Below, piece by piece: positions 23,151-32,863 of a DNA stretch of 64,000 nucleotides. The translations under genes and the position numbers were made by a program. The stretch is from Dendrocalamus latiflorus. Its lineage: Eukaryota > Streptophyta > Magnoliopsida > Poales > Poaceae. The stretch is taken from positions 38,438,744 through 38,502,743 of the forward strand of contig CM029609.1 of the NCBI GenBank assembly GCA_017311315.1, given 5' to 3'. The notes beneath the pieces are model-generated. The model was given only the letters and a program-made list of their open reading frames with translations. It ran no database searches and had not been told where the DNA came from. Every line of letters begins with the position of its first letter. The first letter of the stretch is position 1.

Positions 23151-24007
23151 GAAAAGAAAAATATTTGTATTAGCACTAGCTAGTGGGATAAAAGAAAAAT
23201 ACTAGTAGAAAAATAAAAAGAAACTAAAGCGGAAATACCTAGTTAATTTGTAGAGGGATAAAAATTTAGAAAATTAAAATTTCATTTGTGCTTGGTAGGA
23301 AGCGAAATTATGTAATTAATGTGTAGGGGCCTCGAGGGATAAAAATTTAGAAAATTAAAATTAAGGTTTCAGTTGTGCTCGGTAGAAAGCATAATTATCT
23401 AGTTAATTTGTTTTTTTCATTCTCATCAAAGCCCTATATCTATAGAATTGGTAGAGCGTTTGGTGGTGAAGCAATTTGGAATTTTTGTTCCGGACAAGGG
23501 CTTAGTCATGTATCGAGAAACCATCAGGCGTGAATCGATAACTCGATGACACTAGTCACGCTGAATCGATGTTGTTAGCCATCAGAAAACGAATGATGAG
23601 CATGCTATGATCTATCGATGTTCTTAACCCTCGAAAAAGAATGAATCAAGAAAATTCTACAAGCTATGCCAATGTTTGCAGTAAGTTGTAAGCTATCAGA
23701 CATGATACAAGGCATGCCAATGTTATTTTAGGCTCGCCAATGTTGTTAAATCATCCGGAAAATGAATCATGGACATGATACTGCACTGCAAGTTCTTGAT
23801 ACACTACTTACAAGGATGGCATTCGCATTGGCAATGGCATTGTGAAGTCTTGTGACACTAACAAAGAGCAAGCCGTACAGCTCTTGCCAAGAACAAGTTG
23901 GCCAGCAAATGGCAATATGAGATTGTAAAACAAATATAAGTTAATGTGACGCAAATAAACATCAAACAGTGTACAAACAATTGTAGCAAATCTCAACATT
24001 TCCTCAC
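23151..24007. other. CACTA interior without a recognised gene
   Basis: AT-rich. An ~81-bp imperfect duplication is centred on GAGGGATAAAAATTTAGAAA (23253 and 23334) with neighbouring AGTTAATTTG and CGGTAG..AAGC. 23500-23790 contains repeated phrases such as GCCAATGTT and ATCGATG but no gene. From about 24007 down to roughly 23800 the sequence is probably the next intron of the captured HSP90 fragment. Confidence 0.45.
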
Positions 24008-25047
24008 CCAATTCCAGGTCCTCTTTGCTGATATCGACAAACTTCTTCTCTTTGTAGGTCTGTAAGTTTTGAATGGTGACCTCATCAATTGGCTCAATAA
24101 GGTAGAGAACCTAAAGAAAAACAAACAGCAACCTGAGCCAAAGCACCGGAAGAAATGAAGAACAGTTCTTGTCTCATCAAAAACTATGTCATGTTCATAC
24201 TTCAATGTCTTTCTGGACCAGCTTCTCCAAGAAAGGAGCAGTCTTTGCACTCTGGAGACTATCTGTAGCAATGTAATAGATTGCCTTTTGGTTCTCAGGC
24301 ATGTTCTCTACATATTGATCAAGACTTATCATATCTCCCTCATTTTTAGAAGTATGGTAGCGCAGCAAAGGGGCAAGGCGCTTGTGATTTCCTGTGTCCT
24401 CAATGCAGCCAAGCTTGATGAACTTTCCAAAGCTCTCCCAGAACTTCTTGTAGTCCTGCAGTACAAATGACAGAGCTTCAATACCGAGTAAACAGAAACT
24501 TAAGGGAAAAAGGAAAAATCAAGAGTTTTACCTCCTTCTCATCTTTTTCAGCAATCTCCTCAATCATATCGAATGTCTTCCTGACAAGTCTCTTACGCAT
24601 AATTCTTACCTGAATAAACAACATAAATTACGAATGTAATTAAACAAAGAATAATGTTAACATTCAGAATCTGCAATTTTCAAATATAAAAGCTGACAGG
24701 CATTTTCCGTAACTTACAATTCGACTTTCCTGAAGAATCTCACGAGAAACATTGAGGGGAAGGTAATTTGAATCCACTACACCTTTTACAAAGCTCAAGT
24801 ATCGGGGGAACTGCAAAATACATACTAAACTCAGAAATCTGTTCCACTGGTAGAAAAATAATGCCAAGACAACGTAAATGCATCTCCAGAAGTAATTATC
24901 TTGTGCACTGAGAGATTATGTACCAGTTCACCATCGAAGTCATCTGAGATGAATACTCTTTTGACATATAACCGGATATTTTTTGTTTTGGGATTCATTA
25001 TCTCCTCATTACTAAGCGGTACCATTCCTGGAATGTAAAGAACACTC
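24008..25047 (-). pseudogene. Captured fragment of an organellar HSP90 chaperone gene (five exons with introns)
   Basis: Middle-domain part of a chloroplast/mitochondrial-type HSP90. Exons on the minus strand: 25047-24924 (SVLYIPGMVPLSNEEIMNPK to FISDDFDGEL), 24810-24718 (FPRYLSFVKGVVDSN to QESRI), 24609-24532 (VRIMRKRLVRKTFDMIEEIA), 24455-24201 (DYKKFWESFGKFIKLGCIED to KDIE), 24110-24008 (VLYLIEPIDEV to EDLEL). Each is bounded by GT/AG sites and they join in phase. Introns are kept, so the copy came from genomic DNA, not a retrotransposed mRNA. The ATPase domain and the C-terminal dimerisation domain are missing. It lies inside the CACTA element, antisense to the transposase genes, and abuts a ribosomal-protein exon at 25060. 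It cannot encode a chaperone by itself. The exons have no stops, which suggests recent capture. Confidence 0.92.
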
Positions 25048-25059
25048 GAATCTACTGAC

Positions 25060-25177
25060 CTTGGAACCCCTTGCCGATGGAGTTGCCGGAGACGTCGACG
25101 AGGTCGCCCTTCTTGATGAGCTCGGCGAAGTCGAGCGGTTGGCCAGGGGCGAAGGCGTCGACGGACTGGAGGCGGAA
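25060..25177 (-). pseudogene. Captured exon of a bacterial-type (organellar) ribosomal protein L3 gene
   Basis: One 118-bp exon encoding FRLQSVDAFAPGQPLDFAEL and then KKGDLVDVSGNSIGKGFQ. The GDxVDVxGxSIGKGFQG motif is the conserved core of uL3 proteins of bacterial/plastid type. The donor AAG|GTCAGTAG is at 25060/25059. The acceptor side is less certain; an AG lies at 25178 and another further up. Only about a dozen bases separate its donor from the HSP90 fragment, so the two fragments are joined within what would be an intron. It is part of the same captured block and could at most contribute to a chimeric antisense transcript. Confidence 0.75.
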
Positions 25178-25260
25178 CTGTCGTCGCCTACGGATCCAGT
25201 TGATGGAATAACTAAATGTGAAGATCCACCAAAAAAAGTTTGAGATCACGAGGTACTGAC

Positions 25261-25359
25261 CTGTGCGGAGAGGATCTAGAGGTCGATGCCGGCGAGGCGC
25301 TTGAGGTGCTCCTTGAGGAGGCGCTTGGAATCGTACTCCCGGATCTTCTTACGCGCCAT
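25261..25359 (-). pseudogene. Captured first exon of ATP-citrate lyase subunit A
   Basis: The start codon is at 25359. The exon reads MARKKIREYDSKRLLKEHLK and then RLAGID, matching the highly conserved beginning of the plant cytosolic ATP-citrate lyase A subunit. The codon after DL, normally Gln, is TAG at 25278-25276 (CAG to TAG). The exon ends ...CTCCGCACAG|GTCAGT at 25261/25260 with an intact donor. The GC-rich sequence to about 25550 is probably the captured 5' untranslated region and promoter. It would be the 5' end of a chimeric ACLA-L3-HSP90 antisense transcript if that promoter still works. Confidence 0.88.
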
Positions 25360-26130
25360 GGCGGCGGCGAGTCGAGGGATCTGGAAGCTTGGGCAACGGC
25401 GAGCACGGCGCGCGTGAGTTGGGACTGGACTCGAAGGTGGTGACTTGTGGACGGGGAGGAGCGAGGAGGCGGCGGCGCGCGTGAGGAGGTGGGCGTGACG
25501 CCGTGACCGCCTGTGGAGGTGGGTCGTGCGGTGTGACTTTGGAGAGTTCGGATACTAATTCATGTGGCGTCCGAACATAAATAAAAGAGTAAAAAAGCCG
25601 AGCCGAGTCGGAGTCTTGGGAAGGACCGACTTCTGTTAAGAGTCGCCAAGCTATACCCTATATATTTTCGTGTAATCGCAGCCTTGTAAGGAGAGACCAC
25701 AAAACAGATCTATTATTATTTTGAGAGAGCTTTTTTACTTGATCCTCTTAGGGCTGGAACGACGGCGCGTCTACTTGGTGGTCGGGTAGACGGGACCACG
25801 AGCGTGTGGTTGGGTGAATTTTTTTTTGTCGCAGGTTGCTGTTCTAACAGTGGTTAGCGCTATCGATTCGTCAGGTTGCACGAATCCAATTATCTTCATC
25901 GATCCTACGCCGTGAAGATCGGGCAATCCCCCGCATGACATGTACGTACACTTGCTATTAATTTAATTACTACAGTAGCTTCTTGATGCATTGCGAATTT
26001 TTTTTTGTGAATTGTTCAATTATGAAAAAACGTAGACATTCATATGTTTTTAGAAGCTTCGTGATCCCTTCAATTAACGTGCTACGTGCTGCAGGAAATA
26101 AAGTCTTGTGACATTTGGAAGATAGAATTA
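25360..26130. other. Spacer between captured ACLA leader and the TNP2 gene
   Basis: 25360-25560 is GC-rich and likely belongs to the captured ACLA 5' region. 25560-25930 resembles an LTR or promoter remnant (CTATATATTTTCGTG, GAGAGACCACAAAACAGATC, poly-T) but could not be assigned. 25931-26130 is AT-rich and leads to the TNP2 start; the AG at about 26094 (GTGCTGCAG) may be the acceptor of a leader intron. Confidence 0.35.
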
Positions 26131-29100
26131 ATGGCACATGATGATGATCGGAGTTGGATGCTGTTGTCTCAGTCAACAGCTGAGTGGCTAGCAGGATTCG
26201 AGAAATTTATTGATACTACTTTTGAAGGCACCTATGCATCAGAAACTGCACCATGTCCATGTTCAAGGTGTCGTGGAGTCGTATACAAAACAAAATCCGA
26301 GGTTCAAATGGACTTGCTATCTAAAGGGTTTGATGAGAATTTCGTCAAAGAGAAAGGTAATGTTGAACCTTGGAATGATGATAGGGATCTGAATGTAGGC
26401 ACAGTAGATGATGCATCATTTGCCAAAAATCTAGTGTCCGCAATAATAAGGGGTGCTAACAATGGTAATAACAATGAACAGTCAAATGAGAGTGCAAAGA
26501 AATTCTTTGATTTGTTGGAAGATGCACAGCAAGATTTGTATCCAGGTTGCACCGAGGCTACCAAGGTATCTTTCATTGTCAGGCTCTTTCAGCTTAAGTG
26601 CATGGGTGGTTGGAGTAACCATTCCACAGGGCAACTACTTAGCCTATTCTCGGATGTGCTCCCCCCAGGACATTGTATCCCAGACACTATGGAGAAAGTA
26701 CGGAAGGTTATTCGTGACCTTGGCCTGAACTACATTAAGATCCATGCTTGTGTGAATGACTGCGTGTTATTTTGTGGGCTGTTTGCTGATATGGACACGT
26801 GTCCAACATGTGCTGCGAGTAGGTGGAAGAACGACACAAATTGTGATGAGATTGGCGAGTCTAGCGAAAGTGGTGGAGCAAAAAAGAAGCGCACTCCTTG
26901 CAAAGTTCTAAGGTATTTTACACTTATTCCTCGACTGCAAAGATTATATATGTCAGAGAAAACATCATCATTGATGCGGTGGCACAAGGAAGAATTGGTC
27001 TGTGATGGGAAAATGCGGCACCCAGGAGACTCATTGGCATGGCAGCATGTGGATACAAGGTATAAGAAATTTGCTTCGGATCCACGTAATGTTAGGCTGG
27101 GACTTGCATCCGATGGCTTCAATCCATTTGGGATGTTGAATGTTAATTACACTTGTTGGCCTGTGATACTAATTCCTTATAACCTGCCTCCTTGGTTGTG
27201 TTTGAAACAACCTTATTGGATGATGTCGATGTTGATACCTGGGCCTAAATCTCCTGGAGTGAACATTGATGTCTATTTGCAACCTCTGATCGATGAGCTA
27301 CATGAGCTATGGATTAAAGGAGTTGAAACATGGGATGAGAAGGAGAAGAAGAATTTTACTCTACATGCAATTCTGTTATGGACAATTAATGATTTCCCTG
27401 CATATGCGATGTTATCTGGTTGGAGCACAAAAGGTAAGTTTGCCTGTCCTTATTGTCACAAGGATACTGATTACTTGTGGTTAAAATATGGTTCAAAGCA
27501 TTGCTACATGGGACATCGCCGATTTTTGCCCTCGGACCACAAGTGGCGAAGGAACAAGGTGAGCTTCAATAACAAGGCTGAAACCAGGGAAGCTCCAGTG
27601 CCGCTCAGTGGTGAGCAGGTGAAGCAGCAGTATGAGAGTTTCCAGCAAGTGACTTTTGGAAAGGATACAAGGAAAAGGAAGCAACGTGACGAAGAAAAAA
27701 GGTGGCACAATTGGAGGAAAAAGAGTGTTTTCTTTGAGCTTCCTTACTGGGAATCATTGCTTGTACGACATAATTTGGATGTCATGCATATTGAGAAGAA
27801 CATATGTGAGAGCTTACTGGGGACTTTGCTGGAGTTACAAGGTAAATGCAAGGACAGTGACAAGGCTCGACTTGATATGCAGCATTTGGGTATAAGGAAA
27901 GATCAACATCCAGTGCTCGAAAAGGGTAAGTACACCTTGCCACCAGCGTTATACTCTCTAGGTAAGGATGACAAGGAAGTTCTGTGCAAATTTTTACATG
28001 GTGTCAAGTTTCCTGATGGTTATGCCGCAAATATTAGGAGATGTGTGGACGTCAATGGTTGCAAGCTTTCTGGACTTAAAACTCATGACCTCCACGTAAT
28101 CTTACAAAAACTTTTGCCCTTAGTGGTACGCAACATATTGCCTGAAGATGTAGTGATCCCAGTGATCGAGCTAAGTAGGTTCTTTAACTCACTATGTTCA
28201 AAGGAGTTGGAGTTTTCAGAAATTGAAAAGCTGAGCACTTCGATTAGGGAGACCCTTTGTCGGCTGGAGATGATTTTTCCACCAGCTTTTTTTGATATTA
28301 TGATGCACTTACCAGTTCATCTTGCTGAAGAAGCTAGACTTGGAGGCCCTGTGTGTTATAGATGGATGTATCCAGTTGAGAGGTACCTTCGTACTCTTAA
28401 AGGCTATGTGAGGAACAAAGCGCACCCTGAAGGTTCAATAGCAGAGGGGTATATATCTGAGGAGTGCCTCACATTTTGCTCTCGCTTCTTTGAAAATATT
28501 AGTACCAAGCTTAATCGTCCAGAGCGTCATGAAAGCGCCACTGCTAGTGAACCATCATCTGGGCTAAGTATATTTGGGAGCATTGACTACAGTAGAAAGG
28601 AAGTACTATCGAGAACGTTTGTGATATTGACATGCAGAGGATGAGGCATTACATATTAACCAACTGTGACGAGGTCACTCCATGGATAAAGTAAGCTATT
28701 TTTCAAAATTGATTTTTTATGGTGTTCATGAATGTGTAAAATATATATGTAACTAATGAACTGTATTTTCAATTGATGTGGGAAGTGTGCATATGGATGA
28801 GCTGAAGACAACCAACCCTCGGCATGTTGATAAAAGACAAAAGGAGGAGTTTGTATCATGGTTGGAGCGTAAAGTGAGTCATTTATTTATCCATATTTTC
28901 TTTGTTTAGTTTGGACATGCTACTTGTTAATTTATTAGTCCCTAATATATTTTAAAAATGATGCTAACCGCAGATCAGAAACTTGCGTGCACAAGGGGAA
29001 ATAGATGACATGATTTATTATCTATCTCGCGGTCCAGACCATCGGGCTCGTGTGTTCAACATGTGTTTCATAAATGGCTTCCTTTTCCGGGTCTCTTCCA

Positions 29101-29762
29101 TAGAGAACTTCTTAACTACTCAAAATAGTGGTGTATTTGTGAAGGGCGATGCGAGTACAGGAAACATGGACTAGTATGGCGTGCTTAGGAAAATCATCTG
29201 CCTTGATTTTCCTAATCAGAAGGAAGTAATGTTGTTCCAATGCGACTGGTTTGATGTCCTTGCAGCAAGTAGGAGCAAATCTAGAGGGTACAATAAGGAT
29301 CAATATGGGGTCATCGATATTGATATCACTCGGTTTCGGTATTCAAATGAACCTTACATCCTAAGCACACAAGCGGAGCAAGTGTGTTATGTGAAAAACA
29401 CAAAGAAACCAGATTGGTGCAGTGTCCTTAGAATGAAGCCTAGAAACCTGTTTGCCATGCCTGAAGTAGAAGGTACTGACAAGGTGGGCAAGATCGATCT
29501 GGACTCAGTTGTTGTAGGAGTGGAAGATATGAATCTTGAACAGCAAAATGAAGATGTGACAACTTGGAGTAGGTTAGGCCTTGACGGGGTTAGTGTTGAT
29601 GCTTGTGTTATTGAGCAGGCTCTTGCAACAGTAATGCCTGAACCTGACAATGATGACCTGTTTGATGAAGACGAAGACCCAGATGACACTTACATTGCTG
29701 ATGGAGTCGTCCCTCCATACAATACTCCGGGAGAAGATTCTGACGATGATTTTTTTGTGTAA
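26131..29762 (+). pseudogene. TNP2-type CACTA transposase (Transpos_assoc, Transposase_21, DUF4218, DUF4216), broken
   Basis: Catalytic transposase of the CACTA element. Start chosen at 26131 (MAHDDDRSWMLLSQSTAEWL). Domain order: transposase-associated N-terminus with CPCSRCRG; Transposase_21 region with GLFADMDTC, FNPFGMLN, KSPGVNIDVYLQPLIDEL and RHNLDVMHIEKNICESLLGT; DUF4218 with THDLHVILQKLLP and YPVERYLRTLKGYVRNKAHP. Exon 1 ends at 28690 (GTAAGC). Exon 2 is 28796-28873 (VHMDELKTTNPRHVDKRQKE) and exon 3 runs 28974-29762 (IRNLRAQGEIDDMIYYLS, then DUF4216 VLRKIICLDFPNQKEVMLFQ) with an acidic tail. Two lesions are seen. A frameshift near 28600 takes the ENVCDIDMQRMRHYILTN segment out of frame, giving a stop at 28642. 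A TAG at 29172-29174 sits where the family has a Trp or Tyr. Confidence 0.9.
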
Positions 29763-30203
29763 AATTTGCTCCAGGAAGAAGTGAGAGGAAAATGTGAACT
29801 TGTGTGCATTTATTTGATATTTTTGCAGACATGTTTTCAGGAAACAATGAACCAGTAATAAATGTGAACTTGTGTGCATTTATTTGATTCAATATCCATG
29901 CTGTAATAATAGACTTCCAAGAACTGATGCTGCACTTTCTGGATTGTATCAAAGAAGATAATGGTATGATCGCAAGAAATCCTAGTAAAGTACAGTCCTA
30001 CCATCTCGTGCTGAAGTGGTCCATGTTTATATTAGATTTAGACCCCTCAAATGATTTCTGGGACCCCTCAAATGATTTCTGGGACCTCTCTCAAATGTAC
30101 ATAACATATGGTCCATTTTCTCTACTAAGGGAGTGACCTTTACAGATATATCTACATTAAAATATCAGTATATCAGACAATTTTGCTTACAAATACTATC
30201 TGC
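29763..30203 (+). other. 3' flank of TNP2 with short duplications
   Basis: Contains two copies of ATGTGAACTTGTGTGCATTT (29792 and 29860) and a tandem pair of GACCCCTCAAATGATTTCTGG (30041 and 30062). No gene is seen. The first pair may be a duplication in the TNP2 3' untranslated region. Confidence 0.6.
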
Positions 30204-30325
30204 CCAGAACAAAATCAAATATTTTGTTGACAAACTGAGAATTGAATGACAATTTTAGGTAGGTGATATGGTGTACCTAAAGATGCAACCATATAGACCA
30301 AATGCATTTGGATTAAGAGGTTCAC
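30204..30325 (+). pseudogene. Gypsy integrase C-terminal fragment, left part
   Basis: Reads QNKIKYFVDKLRIE, stop, QF, stop, then VGDMVYLKMQPYRPNAFGLR and GS. This is the conserved segment just before the chromodomain-like end of Ty3/gypsy integrases. Two stops are present. The reading frame continues exactly at 38103 after removal of the inserted LTR retrotransposon and one copy of TTCAC. Confidence 0.8.
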
Positions 30326-32633
30326 TGACATGCGTCATATTTGCATTCATTTACCTGTCATTTTACCCTCACATTATTCGCATTTTGGGACCATTTATCA
30401 TCATTTGCACTATTTTCTATATTTAATTGCTCGAAATGGACCATTTTACATTTTTTTTGTATTTTACTGCAGGCCGGCGCGATCGAGGTGCATAAACGAC
30501 AAATCTGGCATTTCGGGACTGCTCCGTGGAGATGTACGTGTCGTCACAGGCACATAGGATCAAACTGCGATTAAATCGGAGTTTCCAAGGGCCAGAAAGA
30601 AAAGAAATGAAATGAAGAAGGACCTCTTTGTAAACCCTAGCTTCTTCGAGGACTATTCTGCAAAATGCCAAATCCCAATTCCAACAAGGGGGATTTGCTC
30701 ATGTGCCCCAAAGTTTAATGGCGTTTGCTCATTTGCCCTATGATGTCTCACTGACATATGGGCCCTGGACCCGCATGTCAGTGAGACATCATGGGGCAAA
30801 TAAGCAAACGCCATTAAACTTTGGGGCAAGGGAGCAATTTTTCCTTCCAACAAAAGCTAGCGCCGCCGCCTACCATTTCTTTGAGCCCGGTCCTTCATTC
30901 CCCCATCGGCTTCTTCTCCTTCCCCCTATACTCCTCCAAATCCGACCGCCGGCGAGCGCCGGGCCGTAGCTCGCCGCGCGCCCCTGCTGCTCCGCCGCAA
31001 CCTCACCTCCACTGCGCCGCCGCTTCTCCTCTTCCCCGCCGCCGTTTCTCGCCACCTTCTCCCGTGCGCCGCCACCTCCACTCGCCGGCGCCCACCACAG
31101 CTCCCCATCTCCAGATCCTTCTCCGCCTTCTCCCACCTAGCGCCTCCCTTCTCCACAGCCACCGCCGCCTCTGCGCATCCTTCCCCACCGCGCGCCCCTG
31201 CTGCTCCGCCGCAACCTCACCTTCCCCGCCGCCACACCTCCTCCTTCGCTCCCCTTCTCGGCTCTCCGCCCATCGTGTGCCTCATCTGCCACCACTTCAC
31301 CGCCGCCATCTCCTTCCCCACTGCTCTTCCGCCGCCTCCCTTCTCCACTTCCTCCGGCCGCCAGCCCCCCTCTCCTCTCTCTCCAGCGCCGCCTCTCCCT
31401 TTCCATTTCTGCCACCGGCCGCCTGTGTGCCCTTCTTCATCGACCTCGGCCGGCACCTCACAGCACCGCCGCCATTCACCACCTCTGCGCCACCGACACC
31501 GACACCGACGGCGACGACTACTTCTACACCGAGCCCTCCTCTGCTACTACTATTTGCTCTTCGGTCTATCTCCAACTCTTATCCTTACTCTTTTTACTGA
31601 CTTTTGTTGCTCAGTGATTGCTTCGGTTAATTGCTAATTTCTGTTAATTGTGCACTGTTAAACTGTTGATTAGTGATGCTATATGAACTGTGAATGTTTG
31701 GGCAGCAATGTGATTGTGTTCTGTTATGTCTCTTTGTGATCTATGCATGAGATCAGTGGATATTATATTGTGCCCTGTTCTGTTATTGTGAATTATGCAC
31801 TGTGATGAATGCTTGAGCTCACTCAGATGTTATTGTGGTTAGGTGTTAATTTGTTAATTGTTCTTGTGTCAGTTGGTTAGTGTCTATCTGTGTTTAGTGT
31901 TCGTGTCCTGTGATTGTGTGGGTGTTAGTTTCTGTGTTTATCCGTGTGTTTGTGTTGCGCAAATTAGCTAGTTAGCGACCGTTTTCCCCCTTCATGCTGT
32001 CTCAACCTCCCTTTGCTTCTAAACCCTCCCTTTTTGCTTTTCTCAGCGGTCGCTCGGTAGTTAAGTCGTGCGTGTGTTCTTAGTTCTGTGTTTTGTGTTG
32101 TCGTGTGAAGCCATCGCTGTCTTGATAGCCGTCGACTGCTTTCCCCCTCGTTCCCTCTCAAACTCCCTCCGTGCTTCTAGACTCCCCCAGTGCTTCTTGA
32201 CTTCTCCCTCTTTCTTTCTTGCGGTCGATAGTTATTTAGGTCGTCGGTTGGTAGTTGTTTTCGTCGTGTAGTCGTCATTGTTCGTTCGTTTGGTAGTCAT
32301 GTTCAGTCGTTTAGTCGTCGTGTTGTTCATGCGTCGTTCGTCTAGTCTTTCGTCGTTTTGTTCGTTCGGTCGTACGACGTCTATTCGTACGGTCGTTCGT
32401 CCCGTCGTTCTTAGTTTGTTTAGTTCGTTCGTCGTTTTGATCGTGCGGGTTAGAGTTCGTTCATTCGATTGCTTCAGTAGTCGTTGTAGTTTAGATTCTC
32501 CCCCGTTTTGATTGACCTAGCTTTAGCTGAGCACCGGTAGCCTCAGTCTAGTCCCTGTGGAGAACACGACACTCGCCGCTATTTCAGTGGTAACCCGTGC
32601 ACTTGCGGGTGTGCTATTTTGCACGATCAACCA
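30326..32633 (+). repeat. 5' LTR
   Basis: Starts TGACATGCGTCA and ends CACGATCAACCA, just before the primer-binding site. It includes a GC-rich, proline-codon-rich stretch (30890-31520) that gives long meaningless open frames on both strands. A strand-biased TCGT/GTCG-rich stretch lies at 32230-32470. It is 161 bp longer than the 3' LTR because of the MITE at 30688-30844. Confidence 0.95.
30688..30844. mobile_element. Mutator-type MITE in the 5' LTR
   Basis: 157-bp foldback element. The left half (GCCCCAAAGTTTAATGGCGT, GATGTCTCACTGACAT) is repeated inverted in the right half (CATGTCAGTGAGACATCAT, ACGCCATTAAACTTTGGGGC). It is flanked by the 9-bp duplication TTCCAACAA at 30679-30687 and 30845-30853. 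The 3' LTR has the empty site with one TTCCAACAA, proving the insertion and the duplication. A 9-bp duplication indicates the Mutator superfamily. Confidence 0.95.
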
Positions 32634-32654
32634 TTTTGGCGCCGTTGCCGGGGA
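32634..32654 (+). promoter_or_regulatory. Primer-binding site
   Basis: TTTTGGCGCCGTTGCCGGGG directly follows the 5' LTR. TGGCGCCGTTGCCGGGGA is the usual tRNA primer-binding site of several plant gypsy families (Athila/Tat-like). Confidence 0.85.
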
Positions 32655-32863
32655 CTAGCTTTGAGCGACAGTGCTAGGCTATAGACTAGGTCGTTTGTTT
32701 TTCTTTTGCTTGTTTTGTATTTTGTGCTGACTTGTCTTTCTTTTCGTTATTGTTCATATTTGTGATATATTGCTAACCCCTAACCCTTTCCCTAGTTATT
32801 TCTCTTTTGTGCGATTTCCGTGTCCATTCTGCAGGTTGATTGATATTGGTACTTATTGAGGAT

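Noticed and set aside
24008..25359. Functional host genes for HSP90, L3 or ATP-citrate lyase
   Set aside because: Each is only a fragment, joined to the others, inside CACTA ends; ACLA exon 1 carries a stop.
30821..31600. Long proline-rich open frames on both strands (also 36282-37085)
   Set aside because: They lie in the GC-rich part of both LTRs, are open in several frames on both strands and change frame between the two LTRs through indels.
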